NCBI RefSeq assembly: GCF_038051925.1
Contig: NZ_CP150634.1
Coordinates: forward strand, 4,472,300 to 4,536,299
Direction: 5' to 3'
DNA from: Methylotuvimicrobium sp. KM2
Lineage (GTDB): Bacteria; Pseudomonadota; Gammaproteobacteria; Methylococcales; Methylomonadaceae
DNA: 64,000 nucleotides
The translations under genes were made by a program, and so were the position numbers. Within the stretch, counting starts at the first letter, position 1. Every line of letters begins with the position of its first letter. Shown here in pieces: positions 41,783 to 52,309 of the stretch. A model generated the notes under the pieces. The model was not told the origin of the DNA, searched no databases, and was given only the letters and a program-made list of their open reading frames with translations.

Positions 41783-42271
41783 ATGAATCATAAATATAAA
41801 ACTCTTTTTTTGAGCTCCTTACTGGGTTTATTCGGCACGGTCGCTGTAGCTCAAGACAATACGGCCTTCGACGCCTGTCGCAAAGCGGTCGGCGAAGTGA
41901 CGCAAGACTCGATTGTCAAAATGAAGTTGAAAAACAAAAAAGGCGTCGAATATTACAAGATCAAAGCAAAATCCGCTGACGGCGCTAAATGGGAATTTAA
42001 ATGCGATAAAACCGGCAATATTTTCGAAAAAGAACAAGAATTACCGAGCGCCGATCATCCGGCTTTTGCAGCTTTAAAAAAGATCGACGAAGCACAGGCC
42101 CGAAAAATAGCGCTTGAAGCCTATCCGGGGACGATCAGCGAAGTGGAATATGAAATCAACACCGACGGCTTTGCGGTCTATGAATTTGAAATAAAAATGG
42201 CGGATGGACGCGAAATGGAGGTCGAAGTCGACGCCGGAACCGGTAAAATCATCAAGGCCGAGGAAGATTGA
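41783..42271 (+). CDS. Periplasmic PepSY domain-containing protein
   Basis: 162 residues from the ATG at 41783 (MNHKYKTLFLSSLLGLFGTV), giving a signal peptide cleaved after AVA at about residue 23. The C-terminal half (about 100-160) is a PepSY domain: DEAQARKIALEAYPGTISEVEYEINTDGFAVYEFEIKMADGREMEVEVDAGTGKII. The N-terminal half, AFDACRKAVGEVTQDSIVKMKLKNKKGVEYYKIKAKS, looks like a degenerate second copy. Such proteins are thought to inhibit proteases or act in metal and redox sensing. It follows the TonB receptor on the same strand. Confidence 0.85.
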   Translation: MNHKYKTLFLSSLLGLFGTVAVAQDNTAFDACRKAVGEVTQDSIVKMKLKNKKGVEYYKIKAKSADGAKWEFKCDKTGNIFEKEQELPSADHPAFAALKKIDEAQARKIALEAYPGTISEVEYEINTDGFAVYEFEIKMADGREMEVEVDAGTGKIIKAEED

Positions 42272-42717
42272 CTTATATAGATAGCTCCAGGGCGCCAAGC
42301 AATGAATGAAAAGCAATATCGCGCTGGGGCGCGGAGAAATGATATAGTGTTCGCACATCAAATTTCGGTTTTTTAAAACCCTCACCCCAGCCCGCTCCCA
42401 CTGTGGGCGAGGGAGTCGAATGCCGAAATTTCATGTGCGATAGGTATAACAAACGTTCGCAATGCAGCTTTCAATGAGTGACAACCACTATAAAGCGAAA
42501 ACATTCCGCAGCAGCGTAGCCCGGATGAAGCGCAGCGCAATCCGGGAAGTTAGAATCCACGCCATTCCCGTATTTCGCTAGGCTGTATATGGACTACGTG
42601 CTTTAACACCAAATGCGGCACCCTAAGTTGGAGCTTGAGAAAGATCGGACATCAAACGGGCATTGCAAACGAGACGCTCGCGCTCCTGCTTTCTTTTATC
42701 TTTCCGCCCCTGCGCGA
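42272..42717. repeat. Repeat-filled interval: family C mini-copy (42350-42448) and family D (42516-42600)
   Basis: The mini family C copy is bounded by TTCGCACATCAAATTTCGGT and ATGCCGAAATTTCATGTGCG and holds CCTCACCCCAGCCCGCTCCC between. The family D copy runs from GTAGCCCGGATGAAGCGCAG to GTATATGGACTACGTG and matches 12371-12455. No gene is visible between the PepSY gene and the convergent antiporter. Confidence 0.75.
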
Positions 42718-44088
42718 TCAATTAGTATCAACGTGTTTTTTCAGTAAATAAGACAACAACGGCGGCGTCATCAGTGTAGTGATGATCACCATTAACACGA
42801 TTACCGAAAAGACTTCGGCAGGTAAGATGCCGGCGGTGTGACCGGCCATAGCAAATACCAAGCCGACCTCGCCGCGCGGCACCATGCCAATGCCAACGAC
42901 CATTTTTTTTGCGGCGCCTGCCCCCAAGCCCGCAACCAGTTTACCGCCGACCGCGACTACGGTCAAAATCAAAGCCGTCAATAATGTTTGGCTATCGAAC
43001 AACGTATCGAGTTTTACGCTCATGCCGGTCAACACGAAGAAAATCGGCGTGAAAAAGTGATATAGCGGATTCATCAAATCCTCGACATGCTTTTCGGCAT
43101 GCATGTCGACAACTTTCATGACATTGTCTCTAATTTCACCAGTTTCGTGTTGCACGCAAGCTTTTAAATCGGTGACGATTTCAGGATCATGGAAAAATCG
43201 AAAATGCACTTGATCAAGCACTAAGCCGGCAGCAAATGCACCGATAATCGGCGAAAGTCCGGCAACGTGGGCGAAATAAGCGAAACATAAGCAAAAAGTC
43301 ACTGCCAAGCCGAATTTCATGCCGACGCCGGAACTGATTTTTGACAGCGCATGCCCGATCGGTGCCGCTGTATAGTGACCGAGAATCACAGCACCGAATA
43401 AAAACAGGAAGGACTCGCCGAAAATGCCGGCAATTTCGCCCGAGCTGATGCTGCCGACCGTACCGATCGCCATGACGATCGAAAACGCGATCAAGGCCAA
43501 GACATCGTCGAATACCGCCGCACCCAAAATAATTTTGGCTTCCTGAGAGTCGAGCAGCTTCATGTCTCGAAAAATACTCGCTGCGATAGCCACCGACGTT
43601 GCCGTCAGAGCGCCGCCGATCATCAAATAAACATGACGTTCAAGCCCCGGCATCAGCAAAGGGCCCGCGACGAAGGCGCCCAAAACAAACGGAACGACAA
43701 CACCGATCAACGCTACCAGCAAAGCGCGGGGACCGACTTTCATCATCTCGCTGATATTGGATTCCAAGCCGATTTGAAACAAGAGAATGACCACACCTAG
43801 CTCGGCGAAAAATAAGATATGTTGATCGAGCTTTACCGCTTCGAAAAAATCGATGCCGATGAGCCCCAAATTACCGAGCACAAGACCTAAAAGCAATTCA
43901 CCCAAAATTGCCGGCTGACCGACTTTTTCAATTAGGCTGCAGGTTTTTGCGCCTATTAGTAAGATAGCAATGAATAAAAAACTGCGGGCATCGATTGGGT
44001 CGCTGCCGTCGATCGACGGCGATGCGCCAAAAGCCGGGCCAGCAACCAGTACAAAAACGGTAAAAAGCCAAAACCATTGTCGATTCAT
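42718..44088 (-). CDS. Cation:proton antiporter (CPA2 / NhaP-KefB type)
   Basis: 456 residues with an apparent cleavable signal (MNRQWFWLFTVFVLVAGPAFGA) and about 12 membrane segments from residue 37 on. GQPAILGELLLGLVLGNLGL, ELGVVILLFQIGLESN, GGALTATSVAIAASIFRDM, AKIILGAAVFDDVLALIAFSIVMA (the ion-binding Asp-Asp) and LSPIIGAFAAGLVLD are CPA2 motifs. MVVGIGMVPRGEVGLVFAMAG closes the transport core. No TrkA-N domain follows, unlike KefB or KefC. Probably Na+/H+ or K+/H+ exchange for pH or salt tolerance. Confidence 0.92.
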   Translation of the reverse strand: MNRQWFWLFTVFVLVAGPAFGASPSIDGSDPIDARSFLFIAILLIGAKTCSLIEKVGQPAILGELLLGLVLGNLGLIGIDFFEAVKLDQHILFFAELGVVILLFQIGLESNISEMMKVGPRALLVALIGVVVPFVLGAFVAGPLLMPGLERHVYLMIGGALTATSVAIAASIFRDMKLLDSQEAKIILGAAVFDDVLALIAFSIVMAIGTVGSISSGEIAGIFGESFLFLFGAVILGHYTAAPIGHALSKISSGVGMKFGLAVTFCLCFAYFAHVAGLSPIIGAFAAGLVLDQVHFRFFHDPEIVTDLKACVQHETGEIRDNVMKVVDMHAEKHVEDLMNPLYHFFTPIFFVLTGMSVKLDTLFDSQTLLTALILTVVAVGGKLVAGLGAGAAKKMVVGIGMVPRGEVGLVFAMAGHTAGILPAEVFSVIVLMVIITTLMTPPLLSYLLKKHVDTN

Positions 44089-44958
44089 TCGCGCATCTCC
44101 TAATTTAGGTGATTTTATTTTTAAACCTTATGCCCATAACGCTTAATAGAGTCAAATAATTGAATAGAATAGTTGTATTGCTTTTTGATTAACGTTTTAA
44201 CCTAAATTCGGCAGCTTAACCATGTAACACATGAATTTAATGAATTCTTTCAACGGCTTGTCCTAAATTTTTGAATAACCTTTTAGGGAAGCGGAAGTGA
44301 TTTGCATAGGTAGAACAAGCCATTGAATTAACTTCTTATTCTTCATGATCTTCATGGTGAAATGCTTTTTCTAGGTTTAACCAAGTGATGTGCGCGAGTG
44401 GCGTGCGCTAAAAAACCGATAATGTGACCGTGCGAAGTACAAATTATTTTAAGTTGTCGTTTAGATTACGATTTTAAGACGAGGGCGAATATTGACCTTT
44501 GTTAACTTGAAAGCTCATAGTAAGTTCAGTCTGCTATGCTAATGCCCATCGATTTGGGATTAACTCGTTTTTGATCGAAAAACCTTCTAAGAATAAAAGG
44601 TGTGAGTATGTCCATCTATCGAAGATCGCCCCATTGGCGACATTATTGCCAGGCCCCCTCCGCGCGTTCTAAAGTTGTAAGTTTTTGATTATTGAGAGAA
44701 TGGTGGCTTATGTTGAGTCAGTTCAGACACGGAGCGGCACTGAATATCGATTACGTAACAGTATGTTCGACGATTAACGTCGCTGTTTTATTGGGAGCTT
44801 GATTTACAATGTTTACTTGACAAACTGAAGAGATACCTCAGGATTTATTCTTTTTTATCGCCAGCTGTTGGCAGAATCAGCAATAAGAACTCATAACAAT
44901 CAGTAATTACTGCTAAAATGACGCCGTTTTATTTAATGATTAACTAAATAAGAAGACT
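44089..44958. other. 870-base gene-free interval with family B copy B5 (44203-44379) and a short direct repeat
   Basis: Divergent promoters for the antiporter and mlaA are expected here. A reversed family B copy fills 44203-44379. The stretch 44569-44630 (TCTAAGAATAAAAGGTGTGA and flanks) recurs after mlaA at 45818-45875. A TTGACA at about 44817 has no good -10 partner, and TAAAAT near 44916 has no good -35 partner. No reading frame of useful length was found. Confidence 0.6.
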
Positions 44959-45777
44959 ATGCGCCTTAAATTACTTGCCTCCGGGCCTCATGCTTTTACA
45001 ACAGTAGGCTTGTTATGTACAGTCCTGTTGAGCGGCTGCGCCGCGACTCCCGCTAACCCAGACGATCCGTGGGAGGGCTGGAATCGTAGCGTACATTCCT
45101 TTAATGAAGATCTCGATCATTACATCATGAAGCCAATCGCCAAGGGCTATGATTACGTGACTCCTGAGCCGGTCAGTCAAGGGATCACTAATTTCTTTAG
45201 CAATATCGACGATATTGGCGTAATTCTCAACGATATCTTCCAATTGAAATTGGCTCAGGCCGGGAAAGATACCGGTCGTTTTTTTCTTAATTCAACCTTA
45301 GGCTTGGGAGGCTTTTTCGACGTAGCAAGCGAAGTCGATTTGCCCAAGAATATTGAAGATTTTGATCAGACTCTTGGCTATTGGGGGGTTCCAACCGGCC
45401 CATATTTGGTGTTGCCGCTCATCGGCCCCGGTTCTCCGCGAGGCGTAGTCGGTCTGGTTGGAGACGCTCTCATGGACCCTTTAACTTATACGATGTTTGC
45501 CGGAGCAGCGGTTAGCGCAGCAAGTACTGCCGCCAATGCGGTAGAGGGTGTTGATAAGCGTGCTGGTTTGTTGTCATCGGAGAAGATTTTAGATGAAGCC
45601 GCGGTCGATCGTTACGAATTCATCAAGACCGCTTATTTCCAGCGTCGTGAATATTTGATTAATGACGGAGTCATGTCGCCGGACGTTCATGATGATTTGT
45701 TCGATGATCTGGATGGCTACTTTGACGATGAAGACACGAGTCATCACTTGCAATTGGATAGTCCCGCCGATCAATAA
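44959..45777 (+). CDS. mlaA: MlaA (VacJ) outer-membrane lipoprotein
   Basis: 272 residues. Lipoprotein signal ending LLSGC with Cys27. NPDDPWEGWNRSVHSFNEDLDHYIMKPIAKGYDYVTPEPVSQGITNFFSNIDD, then GRFFLNSTLGLGGFFDVASEVDLPKNIEDFDQTLGYWGVPTGPYLVLPLIGPGSPR, are the MlaA signature. MlaA removes mislocalised phospholipids from the outer leaflet. The other mla genes are not adjacent. The C-terminal tail is Asp-rich (DLFDDLDGYFDDED). Confidence 0.95.
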   Translation: MRLKLLASGPHAFTTVGLLCTVLLSGCAATPANPDDPWEGWNRSVHSFNEDLDHYIMKPIAKGYDYVTPEPVSQGITNFFSNIDDIGVILNDIFQLKLAQAGKDTGRFFLNSTLGLGGFFDVASEVDLPKNIEDFDQTLGYWGVPTGPYLVLPLIGPGSPRGVVGLVGDALMDPLTYTMFAGAAVSAASTAANAVEGVDKRAGLLSSEKILDEAAVDRYEFIKTAYFQRREYLINDGVMSPDVHDDLFDDLDGYFDDEDTSHHLQLDSPADQ

Positions 45778-46132
45778 TAATAGCGCGACAGTCGGATAAA
45801 AGTCACTTGCTACTCCCTTTTGATTGAAAACCGTCTAAGAATAAAAAGGCATGGGATATGTCTATCGGGGACCGCCGTAAACCCAGCACCTAAATTATCC
45901 TAGGTAGTTAGTCATAGCCAATGAACTATGGAATTTAGGTGCTGGGTAAACCCATCCATGGGAGCTTGGCGGCAGCTCCCTGCTGCCGACATCCTCGCTA
46001 GCCACACCCCATACCTTCATAAAGTTAACCATTTTTTGAGTATAAAGGGAGTAGAACAATCCTGCGGCTTTGAGATTCTGCCGTTTTAACAGCGGCCTGG
46101 GCAACAAAATGGGTAGATTCCATTCTATCAAC
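45778..46132. repeat. Interval with family C fragment (about 45876-45990)
   Basis: Contains the direct-repeat partner of 44569-44630, then AACCCAGCACCTAAATTATC and its inverted partner GGAATTTAGGTGCTGGGTAA, CCATCCATGGGAGC and GGCAGCTCCCTGCTGCC. These are family C modules without visible termini. It is the left boundary of the defence island; no attachment site is recognised. Confidence 0.65.
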
Positions 46133-48441
<2,309 letters not shown>

Positions 48442-48445
<4 letters not shown>

Positions 48446-49347
48446 TGCTGAGTCAAAACCCGCTGCGCGTAGCGTCGAAGCAATGGCGGCATTGACCGCG
48501 TAATACTGATGATAGGCGGCGCGAGTTTCTTAACCGTGCTGATGCTGATCACGCCGGTTTTTGGATCTTCTTTCTTGGCTTTCTCGAATACGATGAAATG
48601 CCGAACCAAATCCAACAGCGTGGCTTTGTTCAACATGCCGTTAATCAGGGTTTCCAGTTGACTGACCAAATGCGAGGCTTCGGTTTTGCCATCGACGGAT
48701 TTCCACGCCATGAATCGGCTAAACCCGGCCGATAAAGACCCGGCTTTGGCCTCCAGCCCATCGGAGATCACCAAAATGGCGTTGGTGGTAAACAAGCTTG
48801 GAATAGTGTGCTTGTAAGTGTCGAGTTGCTTATAGGCCGATTTAATCGTGGCGTTTTCATCGGTGGCGTTTTTCAGCTCGATGACCACGAGCGGCAAGCC
48901 GTTGACGAACAACACCAGATCGGGGCGTTTGTTCTGGTTGTTCTCAATCACCGTGAACTGATTGGCCACCACGAATTCATTGTTTTCCGGGTTGGCAAAA
49001 TCAATCAGCCAGACCAGATCGCCGCGATCCTGTCCGTCTTGGTTATAACTGACTTTCACGCCTTCGGTCAGCATTCGGTGGAAGGCTTCATTATTGGCCA
49101 ATAAGTCGGGCGAATGGATGCGCTCAACGTCTTTCAGTGCTTCTTGCAAGGCATGGCGCGGCACAGACGGATTGATGCGCAGCACGGCAGACCAGAGGCG
49201 GTCTTTCAGGATGACTTCGTCATAGCGGCTGCGTTCCGGATTGTTGCCGTCGGGGGAAATGTCAGGCGCATAAACATAGTGATAGCCAAGCTGTTCAAAT
49301 AGCTTGATAGCGAAGTCTTCAATCGCGCTTTCGGTGAGTTGGGGCAT
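48442..49347 (-). pseudogene. hsdR: Type I restriction subunit HsdR, nuclease part (5' piece of a frameshifted gene)
   Basis: The first about 275 of 301 residues are genuine HsdR N-terminus. MPQLTESAIEDFAIKLFEQLGYHYV, RSRYDEVILKDRL, and the PD-(D/E)xK nuclease RPDLVLFVNGLPLVVIELKNATDE are visible. After STVKKLA the frame shifts (near 48516-48523), and the tail PPIISITRSMPPLLRRYAQR is out-of-frame HsdR coding sequence ending in TGA at 48442. One missing base, between GCG and GCC, would restore the protein. A sequencing error cannot be excluded from the sequence alone. The start overlaps the end of the PIN gene. Confidence 0.88.
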
Positions 49348-49769
49348 GGCGTGTATTTGTGACCAGGGAGCGTTAAATAATCCGCCGGAGTGATGATTTC
49401 AAATGGTGTTTGTGTTCTCAATACCAACAAATCCTCATCGCCGGTAACTAAAAAATCAGCCTGTCCATTAAAAGCTAATTCCAAAAATATTTGGTCTTTA
49501 TTATCTCTGCATTTTGGCAAATGGTTTTTATTGGCTTCTGAAATCGTCACTGTTTCGGTATAAGGCAAGTAATGAGAAGCCAATATGTCTACTTGCTCGA
49601 CATTTAACTTGAATTTTGGATAGACTAAAACCCGTAAAAATTCGGTACGGGTTTCCTCACAAATCAACGGCGTTATATTTTCTTGTCGCCAATGTTGGAC
49701 CAAAACCGACAGCTTGCCGCGAAATAACAAGGCTGAAATAATCGTGTTGGTATCAAAAACAACCCTCAT
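49206..49769 (-). CDS. PIN-domain toxin (COG1569 type) with read-through C-terminus
   Basis: 187 residues from the ATG at 49769, overlapping the antitoxin stop as ATGA. PIN features: RVVFDTNTIISALLF (first Asp), ICEETRTEFLRVLVYPKF (Glu), CRDNKDQIFLELAFNGQADFLVTGDEDLL (Asp cluster). The normal fold should end near FEIITPADYL (about residue 135). The remaining 50 residues are read from the start of hsdR in another frame, overlapping it by 142 bases. The original stop codon was evidently lost at the junction. A putative ribonuclease toxin of a type II toxin-antitoxin pair. Confidence 0.85.
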   Translation of the reverse strand: MRVVFDTNTIISALLFRGKLSVLVQHWRQENITPLICEETRTEFLRVLVYPKFKLNVEQVDILASHYLPYTETVTISEANKNHLPKCRDNKDQIFLELAFNGQADFLVTGDEDLLVLRTQTPFEIITPADYLTLPGHKYTPCPNSPKARLKTSLSSYLNSLAITMFMRLTFPPTATIRNAAAMTKSS

Positions 49770-49978
49770 TTTTCCCGCGCCCAATGAATCGCGTCGCTTA
49801 TATCGGTTTCACTGATATTTTGCGCGGCGACATGGTCGCGGATGGCGTCCAGTTCGTCATTTTCATCATCTGCCAAAATCAATACTTCGATTTTTTGCCC
49901 TTTTTTTAACGCTAATGGGCGTTTTAAGGTGATATGCTGCAAGTCCTCTAGCGTGATTATTTCTTTGTAGGCATACAT
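49766..49978 (-). CDS. Antitoxin of the PIN toxin pair
   Basis: 70 residues. MYAYKEIITLEDLQHITLKRPLALKKGQKIEVLILADD resembles an AbrB/MazE-like or DUF2281-like N-terminal strand-rich part, and ELDAIRDHVAAQNISETDISDAIHWAREK an acidic helical tail that would wrap the toxin. The assignment rests mainly on its ATGA overlap with the PIN gene and the size. It begins just after the hsdR/hsdS remnant at 50011-50098. Confidence 0.7.
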   Translation of the reverse strand: MYAYKEIITLEDLQHITLKRPLALKKGQKIEVLILADDENDELDAIRDHVAAQNISETDISDAIHWAREK

Positions 49979-50010
49979 TAGTTTTCCTCAAAAGGCATGG
50001 GTAGTTAAGA

Positions 50011-50098
50011 ATTGTAGTTTACCCTGACTTCACTGCTCATAAACTTGAGGAGGATGTGTCGCCAAGTCTTCAATCGCGGATTCGGTCAGTTGGGTCAT
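50011..50098 (-). pseudogene. Scar: remnant of an hsdR start joined to an hsdS 3' end
   Basis: Read on the minus strand, the first 14 codons from the ATG at 50098 give MTQLTESAIEDLAT, nearly the start of the hsdR at 49347 (MPQLTESAIEDFAI). The ATG overlaps the stop of the RhuM-Fic gene as ATGA. Immediately afterwards, in another frame, comes LLKFMSSEVRVNY, a clear relative of the HsdS C-terminus in this island (LLPKLMSGEVRVTV). No complete gene is encoded. The join looks like a recombination product of two type I loci. Confidence 0.8.
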
Positions 50099-51093
50099 CC
50101 ATTTTTACCATTGATTAAATTGATAATGACCTTGACGATGGTATCTTTTTCTTCCGGCTTGCTTTCGGCGATCAGCAAAGTAAAGGCAACCAAGGCGTTA
50201 TCGGCAATGCGTTTTTCGCCGTCTTGGTTGTACAGATAATCGTGTCGCTGTAAAAACCAGGCAAAAATCGCCGCCGCGATGCGTTTATTGCCGTCGCTGA
50301 AAGAATGGTTTTTGACGATGAAATACAACAGATTCGCCGCTTTTTCCTCGATGCTCGGGTACAGTTCTTCACCGCCGAAGGTTTGATAAATCGTGGACAG
50401 AGAACTTTTGAACGAGTCGTCCTTTTCGTTACCGAACAATTGACCCAGCCCTTCCTGTTGTCGCCATAGCCGGATTTGAGCGATGGCTTCGGCATAGCGA
50501 ATCGGCGTCTGCGTGGCTTTTTGCGTACCCGCGATGACCAAGCGTTGATGGTCGTAATCATCCAGCACCGTCAAGGCGTGGCTGTATTGTTCCAGAATCG
50601 TCAGAATGCCTTGCGATTCGTTAGCCGACAGTGACTTGTTATGCACCAAGCGCGACGATAACGCGATGGCGCGTTGCAAATCGGCAAGTTTTTCCTGGCT
50701 GGCACGCAGTTTTTGTTCGTTCAGGGCGTAGCCTTGCAGCAGGTATTGCTTCAGGATAGTGTTGGCCCAGATGCGGAATTGGGTGCCGCGTTGTGATTTA
50801 ACCCGATAACCCACTGAGATGATCACGTCGAGGTTATATTGATTGACTTCATATGTTTTGCCATCGGATGCAGTTGTCCGGAATTTCCGGACAACTGCAA
50901 TTTCTTGTAACTCGCCTTCCTTGAAAATATTACGGATATGTTCGGAAATGGTGCGCTTGTTTTTGTCGAATAATTCGCACATTTGCGCTTGACTGAGCCA
51001 AACGGTGTCTTGTTCCAAGTGGACATCAATGCGAATACTGCCGTCTTCATTTTGATAGATGGCGATTTGTTGGGGCGGGTTCGTTAAAGTCAT
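50095..51093 (-). CDS. RhuM-like protein with C-terminal Fic/Doc domain
   Basis: 332 residues. The N-terminal part (about 1-130) is the RhuM domain: IRIDVHLEQDTVWLSQAQMCELFDKNKRTISEHIRNIFKEGEL with a helix-turn-helix, then VRKFRTTASDGKTYEVNQYNLDVIISVGYRVKSQRGTQFRIWANTILKQYLLQGY. The C-terminal part (about 215-325) is a Doc-like Fic fold with the motif HSFSDGNKR near residue 280. Doc toxins phosphorylate EF-Tu, and Fic enzymes AMPylate. Genes of this type are often embedded in type I restriction loci. It lies 10 bases after vapC. Confidence 0.9.
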   Translation of the reverse strand: MTLTNPPQQIAIYQNEDGSIRIDVHLEQDTVWLSQAQMCELFDKNKRTISEHIRNIFKEGELQEIAVVRKFRTTASDGKTYEVNQYNLDVIISVGYRVKSQRGTQFRIWANTILKQYLLQGYALNEQKLRASQEKLADLQRAIALSSRLVHNKSLSANESQGILTILEQYSHALTVLDDYDHQRLVIAGTQKATQTPIRYAEAIAQIRLWRQQEGLGQLFGNEKDDSFKSSLSTIYQTFGGEELYPSIEEKAANLLYFIVKNHSFSDGNKRIAAAIFAWFLQRHDYLYNQDGEKRIADNALVAFTLLIAESKPEEKDTIVKVIINLINGKNG

Positions 51094-51103
51094 GCGGTGA
51101 TTC

Positions 51104-51472
51104 TCAGGGTCGATAGCTCATAATGAGCCGCGTAGCAACGGCCAGTAAGCGTTTATCGCGTGTCCATAAGGTTGCGTTAAGCGCCAATTTTGCAGCGGCT
51201 AACAAATGCACATCGACAAAACCGATGCCTAAACCAAACAAGGCATTCGCTTCGATAAACCGGTTGATTTCCTCACCAAACGCAACCGGCGCTTGCGGCA
51301 AGTTATCCAACAGCCCTAAAAGGGTATGCCGTTGCGGTAAATTATCTAACGCGAGTTCGCCCCGGACAAACGGATGGCCTAACACTTGACCGTTTTCCAA
51401 TAAACCGACTAACGCCGGTTCTTTTTTGCGTAAGTGGTCGATCCATACCGAGGTATCCACTAAGACCGGCAT
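51104..51472 (-). CDS. vapC: VapC-family PIN toxin
   Basis: 122 residues from the ATG at 51472 (MPVLVDTSVWIDHLRK). Acidic residues of the PIN active site are visible: Asp6 in LVDTSVW, Glu in VRGELALDNL (about 43), and two Asp in IGFVDVHLLAAAKL and LWTRDKRLLAVA. A ribonuclease toxin whose targets in related systems are tRNAs or rRNA. It begins 2 bases after the vapB stop. Confidence 0.93.
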   Translation of the reverse strand: MPVLVDTSVWIDHLRKKEPALVGLLENGQVLGHPFVRGELALDNLPQRHTLLGLLDNLPQAPVAFGEEINRFIEANALFGLGIGFVDVHLLAAAKLALNATLWTRDKRLLAVATRLIMSYRP

Positions 51473-51474
51473 TG

Positions 51475-51669
51475 TTACAACTCGGATTGCCGGCGCGGGA
51501 TGGGCTGCAAATCGGGGGCAATACCGCCCAGGCTGGCTAGGCACTTGGCGCTCTCGCGTTCAATCAGGGCCTTCAAGGCTTCTTTGATGAGGCTGGATTT
51601 TTCTTTAAGGTTGGTTAAGGCTTGGGCTTTTTCGAGTAATTCATCATCTAAAACAACCGTGGTGCGCAT
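51475..51669 (-). CDS. vapB: VapB-type antitoxin (ribbon-helix-helix)
   Basis: 64 residues: MRTTVVLDDELLEKAQALTNLKEKSSLIKEALKALIERESAKCLASLGG. The pattern RTTVVLDDELLEKA...LIKEALKALIERE is the VapB/type II RHH antitoxin family; the C-terminal GGIAPDLQPIPRR would contact the toxin. It is co-transcribed with vapC. A degraded hsdS tail lies just upstream. Confidence 0.92.
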   Translation of the reverse strand: MRTTVVLDDELLEKAQALTNLKEKSSLIKEALKALIERESAKCLASLGGIAPDLQPIPRRQSEL

Positions 51670-51717
51670 AATGTCCTCCGTACTATGTCATCGAATGATG
51701 CGCTTTTTTGTGCAGTT

Positions 51718-51765
51718 AGGTAATTTTACTCGCACTTCACCGTTTATCCGTCTGGGGAGGGAGGG
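51718..51765 (-). pseudogene. Remnant of an hsdS 3' end
   Basis: On the minus strand one frame reads SLPRRINGEVRVKLP, matching the C-terminus of the intact HsdS (TLLPKLMSGEVRVTV) in the core LP..ixGEVRV. No start or longer frame accompanies it. It lies between the DUF2442 gene and vapB, that is, directly before a toxin-antitoxin cargo, as does the second tail remnant at 50011-50051. The match is short, so this remnant is less certain than the other. Confidence 0.6.
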
Positions 51766-51774
51766 TATTTTCGT

Positions 51775-52017
51775 TTATGCCGCTTCAGCTTCATTTTGTT
51801 TAGCGTAGCTATACAGAGTTTTAGGCTCTATATCAACCATTGCATTGTTAAACTCTAAACAACCCCATTCAGAGTCAATATGTGCCGTCTTAATCTCCTC
51901 TTGATTGACATGGCTGGCAATTAAATTACTCAAATCAACCCGTTTTTGTTCGCCATTTTCAAAATCCAAAACAAACCAATAATCGTGCAGATGCGTAAAA
52001 TTAACTAATTTCATCAT
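51775..52017 (-). CDS. DUF2442 domain-containing protein
   Basis: 80 residues: MKLVNFTHLHDYWFVLDFENGEQKRVDLSNLI, then WGCLEFNNAMVDIEPKTLYSYA. This is the DUF2442 pattern (NecA-like small proteins commonly paired with DUF4160, a putative toxin-antitoxin module). It overlaps the stop of the broken DUF4160 gene as TAATG. Confidence 0.87.
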   Translation of the reverse strand: MMKLVNFTHLHDYWFVLDFENGEQKRVDLSNLIASHVNQEEIKTAHIDSEWGCLEFNNAMVDIEPKTLYSYAKQNEAEAA

Positions 52018-52270
52018 TACTCCAAAGGTTCTACTTTATGAAAGTTTTGACTATCCCACATTTCAATCAATTCGTCTTGATGAATTTCTGTCCATTCCCG
52101 AACGAGTTGACGGCATTTTTTGGGAATATGCCCCTCGATGATATTGAGGTTCATTCATTCCATGACCGCCTCATAATCTCCGTATTTGATATGAATAGGC
52201 CGTGGCGGATGCTCCTTATCAATCAAGTACATCCGAATAATAATCCCATAAAACGGCAAATTTCAGGCAT
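52017..52270 (-). pseudogene. Broken DUF4160 gene
   Basis: Starts MPEICRF at 52270, then needs a +1-base correction at the run of four T on the minus strand (about 52250-52253). The other frame continues YGIIIRMYLIDKEHPPRPIHIKYGDYEAVME. An in-frame TGA near 52155 (where Trp would be expected) interrupts it, and the frame resumes MNLNIIEGHIPKKCRQLVREWTEIHQDELIEMW to the TAA at 52017. This is the DUF4160 family with two lesions, so its partner DUF2442 is now alone. Confidence 0.85.
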
Positions 52271-52309
52271 AGTATTGTCTACGGTACATTTTGTTGTTTC
52301 TGATAGTTC

